Shown here in pieces: positions 59,424 through 62,281 of a stretch of DNA of 62,281 nt (positions are counted from its first letter, which is position 1; the number at the start of each line of letters is the position of its first letter). The notes beneath the pieces are model-generated. The model was not told where the DNA came from and ran no database searches. It saw only the letters and a program-made list of their open reading frames with translations. Source of the DNA: Methanocalculus chunghsingensis. GTDB lineage: Archaea; Halobacteriota; Methanomicrobia; Methanomicrobiales; Methanocorpusculaceae. The stretch is from assembly GCF_018132105.1 (NCBI RefSeq), contig NZ_JWHL01000015.1, forward strand, positions 1 to 62,281, read 5' to 3'. Made by a program: the position numbers and the translations under genes.

Positions 59424-59693
59424 TCACCGCTCCTCTGCGATCCGTTTCACCGTCAGGGTGATCATCCCACCGGATTTCCGTCCATGGTACTTTGTAATCC
59501 GCTCCCACCGGTTTCGATCATTCTTCTTCACCCACCGGAGCCACTGGACAAGGGACCGGTTCCCTTTACTCCGCTTACACTCTACGCAGGCCGGACCCTC
59601 GCGTGACGAGCTGGCATTGGCAGATCCGCCCCCCCGGACCGATCCGGCACCCTGGATCGTCCTTCCACAATATGAACAGTCATTATATGCCAT
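59424..59693 (-). CDS. HNH-like small zinc protein
   Basis: 89 residues. Two CxxC pairs (NDCSYCGRTI and PACVECKRSKGNRSLVQWLR) enclose a Gly/Ser-rich loop, followed by a basic helix and WERITKYHGRKSG. The pattern is that of small HNH/zinc-finger proteins in which the conserved Asn/His lies after the second CxxC. A nuclease role is possible but the HNH triad is not complete by eye. It lies 41 bases upstream of hmgA in the same direction, 31 bases downstream of cofH. Conserved zinc protein is the safe call. Confidence 0.6.
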   Translation of the reverse strand: MAYNDCSYCGRTIQGAGSVRGGGSANASSSREGPACVECKRSKGNRSLVQWLRWVKKNDRNRWERITKYHGRKSGGMITLTVKRIAEER

Positions 59694-59724
59694 ATGAATC
59701 GATCAGATATCGCGGTCATTCTAT

Positions 59725-60816
59725 TTAGATCATCTGGTACAGGGTGTTCCGCTCCCGGAGACTCCGGCCGAGATCTTCTGCCATCCGCTGCATCACCAGG
59801 GGATCAAGGAAGTCGGTCGCTGCTGCACCCGCACTCTTTGATATCGACTCTTCATAGACCGTTCCCCCGAGATCATCGGCACCGGCAAGGAGGAGGAGCT
59901 GTGCCATCTTCTGGCCGAGTTTCACCCAGGATACCTGTATATGCCGGATATTGTCGAGAAAAAGCCTCGATACCGCATGCATCAGGATATCCTCCCTCCC
60001 TGTTGCACCTGCCCGTCCCTTCCCCTGAAGATGGAGAGGAGTCTGCTGATGGATAAAGGAGAGGGGGACGAACTCGGTGAATCCATTCGTCGCATCCTGG
60101 ATCTCCCTGATGATCGCGAGATGGCGGGCACGATCGGCATCGGACTCGATATGGCCGTACATGATCGTCGCGGTCGTCGGAATACCCATTCCATGGCACT
60201 CTTTGATGATCCGGACCCACTCATCGGTCGGGATCTTCCCCGGACAGATCATCTCCCTCACCGAATCGACGAGGATCTCAGCTCCGGTACCACAGAGGGA
60301 TGCGAGCCCGGCACTCTTTAACTGAAAGAGAACCTCGGGTGTTGATATTCCGCTCTTTCGTGCCGCATACGCCACCTCCATCGGGTTGCCTGCATGAATA
60401 TGCACACCCGGCGCACCCCGCCTGATCGCCTCGATGATCCCGGCGTATGTCCCGGCATCATATGCCGGGTGGAGGCCGGAGACCGAGCAGATCTCGGTGA
60501 TATGATGCTTCTCCTTCGCCTCCCGTGCCTTCTCCTCGATCATCTCAAGCGGGTATTCAAATGATTCCGGGTGGCCGGGCGGCCGCGAGAACCCGCAGAA
60601 GCCACAGGCATTCACACAGATATTCGTCACATTGATATTCTGGTTCCGGACAAACGTCACCTGATCACCGACGGTCATCTGCCGGACCTCATCAGCCGCT
60701 TCCGCAACCCGGAGAACATCACGCCCCTTCGCCCCAAGGAGGGTGACGGCATCCTGCTCGGTTATCCGCTCACCGGCTGCCACACCCCTGAGAATATCCC
60801 CTATCCCTTTCCCCAT
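59725..60816 (-). CDS. cofH: F0 synthase subunit CofH (radical SAM)
   Basis: 363 residues. The radical SAM motif is TNICVNACGFCGFSRPPGHP (CxxxCxxC). RNQNINVTN and the later YGHIESDADRARHLAIIREI, FTEFVPLSFIHQQTPL and HIQVSWVKLGQKMAQLLL, then AGADDLGGTVYEESISKSAG, are diagnostic of CofH rather than CofG. CofH joins tyrosine to 5-amino-6-ribitylaminouracil; CofG then closes the deazaflavin ring of F420 precursor F0. F420 is the hydride carrier of methanogenesis. cofG is not adjacent. It is divergent from trm5. Confidence 0.95.
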   Translation of the reverse strand: MGKGIGDILRGVAAGERITEQDAVTLLGAKGRDVLRVAEAADEVRQMTVGDQVTFVRNQNINVTNICVNACGFCGFSRPPGHPESFEYPLEMIEEKAREAKEKHHITEICSVSGLHPAYDAGTYAGIIEAIRRGAPGVHIHAGNPMEVAYAARKSGISTPEVLFQLKSAGLASLCGTGAEILVDSVREMICPGKIPTDEWVRIIKECHGMGIPTTATIMYGHIESDADRARHLAIIREIQDATNGFTEFVPLSFIHQQTPLHLQGKGRAGATGREDILMHAVSRLFLDNIRHIQVSWVKLGQKMAQLLLLAGADDLGGTVYEESISKSAGAAATDFLDPLVMQRMAEDLGRSLRERNTLYQMI

Positions 60817-60871
60817 ACAGAAGCATTAGACCAGACATCAATAAGAAGTATCCGGCACCACCCATTAGCGA

Positions 60872-61786
60872 ATGATCGAGGCATGGGCAGTCCGGATACC
60901 AAAACGGCAGGGAGAGGAGAGACGGCAGGAGCTGATCAGGGACGGCTTCATAGCAGGAAACCTCAGGCCACAGGCAGACGGAGATGACCTCCTCATCCCG
61001 GTCACCGGATCCCCGCCCGGTACCGAGCGTGCCCTCTTCAAGCAGATGCAGACAGCCCCCCCGCTCCCACGGCATGAGCAGGTCGGCGGGATCGCGATCA
61101 TGCAGGAGAACGATCCCCGGGGAGCAGAACGGATCCTCGCCGCCCGCCCCTCAACCCATACCGTCCTCTATGCCGAAGGTGCTGTCGAAGGGGAGTTCCG
61201 GACAAAGACCTTCTCGGTTCTTGCGGGCACCCCGACGACCCGGACCTGCTATCTTGAGTACGGATACCGGTTCACCATCGATCTCGGTTCAGCCTACTTC
61301 TCCTCCCGCCTCTCCACCGAACGGCAGCGGATCCGATCCATGATGAACGACGGCGAAGCGGTCTGCGATATGTTCTGCGGGGTCGGGCCTTTTCCAATTA
61401 CCCTCGCAAACAGAGCAGGATGGATCCTCGCCTGTGACAAGAACCCACACGCAATCCATCTTCTTATTGAGAACCTGGCCACGAACAGAACCGGAAACGT
61501 CCTCCCGATGCTCGGTGATGCCGCACGGCTCGGGGAGATCTTCGGGGAGCGGTTCGACCGGGTCCTGATGAATCTCCCCCTTATCGCCCACCAGTTTCTG
61601 AGGACGGCAGCGATCCTCACCCGGCCCGGAGGGACGATTCATCTCTATGCACTCCAGGAACGGGAAGGGGAGTATGAAGATGAGATCAGATCCATCATCC
61701 CGGACAGTACCATTACCGAGCGGTTCCTCCGGTCCTACTCTGCAGGGAGATGGCATGCGGTGTATGATATCAGAAGGGATCTCTGA
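60872..61786 (+). CDS. trm5: tRNA (guanine37-N1)-methyltransferase Trm5
   Basis: 304 residues. N-terminal D1 region (AWAVRIPKRQGEERRQELIR, IAIMQENDPRGAERILAARP), RTKTFSVLAGTPTTRTCYLE, then the Rossmann core AVCDMFCGVGPFPITLANRA, ACDKNPHAIHLLIENLATNR and the MNLPLIAHQFLRTAAIL motif (N-x-P), which sets Trm5/Tyw2 apart from other methyltransferases. It methylates G37 of tRNA with SAM, preventing frameshifts. Short compared with some archaeal Trm5 proteins of about 340 residues, but complete. Divergent from cofH. Confidence 0.93.
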   Translation: MIEAWAVRIPKRQGEERRQELIRDGFIAGNLRPQADGDDLLIPVTGSPPGTERALFKQMQTAPPLPRHEQVGGIAIMQENDPRGAERILAARPSTHTVLYAEGAVEGEFRTKTFSVLAGTPTTRTCYLEYGYRFTIDLGSAYFSSRLSTERQRIRSMMNDGEAVCDMFCGVGPFPITLANRAGWILACDKNPHAIHLLIENLATNRTGNVLPMLGDAARLGEIFGERFDRVLMNLPLIAHQFLRTAAILTRPGGTIHLYALQEREGEYEDEIRSIIPDSTITERFLRSYSAGRWHAVYDIRRDL

Positions 61787-61943
61787 CCCCCCATAGATCC
61801 GGAGAGATAGTTCTCCAACAGAGGCAGCTGAAATACCAGATGTGAGGGATGGGGGATCATTCATCTACATTCTGTTCTTTGCCGTTTAATCAGAGGGAAA
61901 AGGCTGCTTTTAAGGAGAGAAAATGGTACCTCTGCGATCACAA

Positions 61944-61968
61944 TATATATTTATATTAATATACTATA
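61944..61968 (+). promoter_or_regulatory. AT-rich promoter of the rubrerythrin-like gene
   Basis: A run of TATATATTTATATTAATATA lies about 45-65 bases before the ATG at 62011, which itself has GAGGGG seven bases upstream. Nothing else is seen in 61787-62010. Confidence 0.5.
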
Positions 61969-62010
61969 TCAGGTTATGCGGATTGAAGATCCGTATACGA
62001 GGGGATACAC

Positions 62011-62101
62011 ATGAACGCAGATGATTTTAAGAACATTCTTTCGATGGCGATCGATCGAGAGGTTGAGGCGTATGCCTATTACCATAGCGTTTCTGAGAGG
62101 G
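62011..62101 (+). pseudogene. 5' fragment of a rubrerythrin/ferritin-like gene, cut by an IS
   Basis: After a good ribosome binding site the ORF reads MNADDFKNILSMAIDREVEA then YAYYHSVSERV, the first helix of ferritin-like (rubrerythrin-type) diiron proteins with the ligand Glu in DREVEAYAYY. At about 62101 the sequence turns into the end of an IS200/IS605-type element and the frame stops soon after in element DNA. The rest of the gene may lie beyond the element, outside the window. Family role: peroxide reduction with FeS and diiron centres. Confidence 0.75.
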
Positions 62102-62281
62102 TCAACTACCCACGACTGAAGTCGTGGGCTTGCCCTTCCATCTTCCTGAGCGCTTTGGTTCAGGACGGAGTGCGATAGGCTGGTTGACATCAGCCCTTGA
62201 TGCAATGTTTTTTGCGGCATTGATATCCGCATTATCCGTATATCCACATTTGATACAGATGAAGTCAGACTGGGTTTTCCG
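62102..62281 (-). CDS. tnpB: TnpB of an IS200/IS605-family element (C-terminal part)
   Basis: Partial; runs off the right edge of the window. On the minus strand the visible end reads QSDFICIKCGYTDNADINAA, then KNIASRADVNQPI, the zinc-finger and NADxNAAxNI motif of TnpB, followed by a tail (PEPKRSGRWKGKPTTSVVGS) that overlaps the element's terminal hairpin. TnpB is an RNA-guided nuclease related to Cas12; its guide RNA derives from this same 3' end. The other TnpB cysteines and catalytic residues lie outside the window, so activity cannot be judged. Confidence 0.9.
   Translation of the reverse strand, partial: RKTQSDFICIKCGYTDNADINAAKNIASRADVNQPIALRPEPKRSGRWKGKPTTSVVGS
62109..62128 (-). mobile_element. 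IS200/IS605 right-end hairpin
   Basis: CCCACGACTGAAGTCGTGGG is a perfect 8-bp stem with a TGAA loop inside the tnpB 3' end. It is the subterminal hairpin recognised by TnpA, and also the scaffold region of the TnpB guide RNA. The element boundary with the ferritin-like gene is about 62101. Confidence 0.85.

Noticed and set aside
59383-59508. Longer N-terminus of HMG-CoA reductase
   Set aside because: It would overlap the HNH-like gene by 85 bases and lacks family conservation; the ATG at 59382 has a ribosome binding site.
1-62281. tRNA, rRNA or riboswitch genes
   Set aside because: I looked in the intergenic gaps for cloverleaf-like or conserved RNA motifs and saw none; a covariance-model scan would be needed to exclude small RNAs.

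Overview
The window looks like chromosome of a hydrogenotrophic methanogen, most likely of the order Methanomicrobiales (family-level inference; no rRNA is present to confirm it). Archaeal and methanogen markers include F420 biosynthesis (cofH), a methanopterin-pathway gene (mptG fused to a chorismate-lyase-like domain), a monofunctional Ni carbon monoxide dehydrogenase with its CooC ATPase, a group II chaperonin, a CetZ-type tubulin homologue, class I HMG-CoA reductase and Trm5. Promoters are TATA-type, often with very short leaders. Coding DNA is GC-rich; the accessory islands are visibly more AT-rich.

Layout. 1-8.2 kb is an accessory zone: an exported lipoprotein, a decayed toxin-antitoxin-like pair, a winged-helix regulator with a three-half-site operator, a Panacea-domain antitoxin with a PIN-like toxin, a C69-family peptidase, and a three-gene cassette of HEPN-like protein, unknown protein and TIGR04255 protein. 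The two modules sit on either side of the C69 gene. Each is bounded by a direct repeat of that gene: 46 bp of its 3' end on one side, 34 bp of its 5' leader on the other. 8.2-14.5 kb is mostly core: TPR protein, rhodanese lipoprotein, GDPD, a REC-PAS kinase and the mptG fusion. 15-22.6 kb holds two adjacent feo (ferrous iron) clusters. They share a promoter/operator element at identical spacing, and one includes two nicotianamine-synthase-like proteins, one of them fused to FeoA. 22.5-28.2 kb carries an exported serine hydrolase/SagB pair, a cyclophilin and cooS-cooC. 28.4-37.8 kb has two 7TM-PAS kinases, a flavoprotein, a coiled-coil protein, a peroxiredoxin, the thermosome and CetZ. 38.2-44.4 kb is one 2069-residue hybrid sensor.

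45-47 kb is a second island: a one-spacer type I-E-like CRISPR, a 5'-truncated ATPase, and about 0.8 kb of diverged tandem repeats in two arrays (periods 84 and about 126 bp) sharing one core motif. 47-55.7 kb includes a B12-radical SAM enzyme, a YkgJ-type protein, a 41-residue membrane protein, a NapH-like ferredoxin membrane protein, a lipase-like hydrolase, a stress-protein pair, and an overlapping operon of corrinoid protein, MtaA-like protein and histidine kinase. 56.2-58.2 kb is a gene graveyard (a Fic pseudogene with an internal deletion and a His-to-Tyr change, and a start-less TOPRIM-like ORF). The window ends with hmgA, an HNH-like zinc protein, cofH, trm5, and a rubrerythrin-like gene cut by an IS200/IS605 element whose tnpB runs off the edge.

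Five histidine kinases lie in 62 kb, four with near-identical C-terminal tails, suggesting lineage-specific expansion of sensory kinases. No tRNA or rRNA gene was found.
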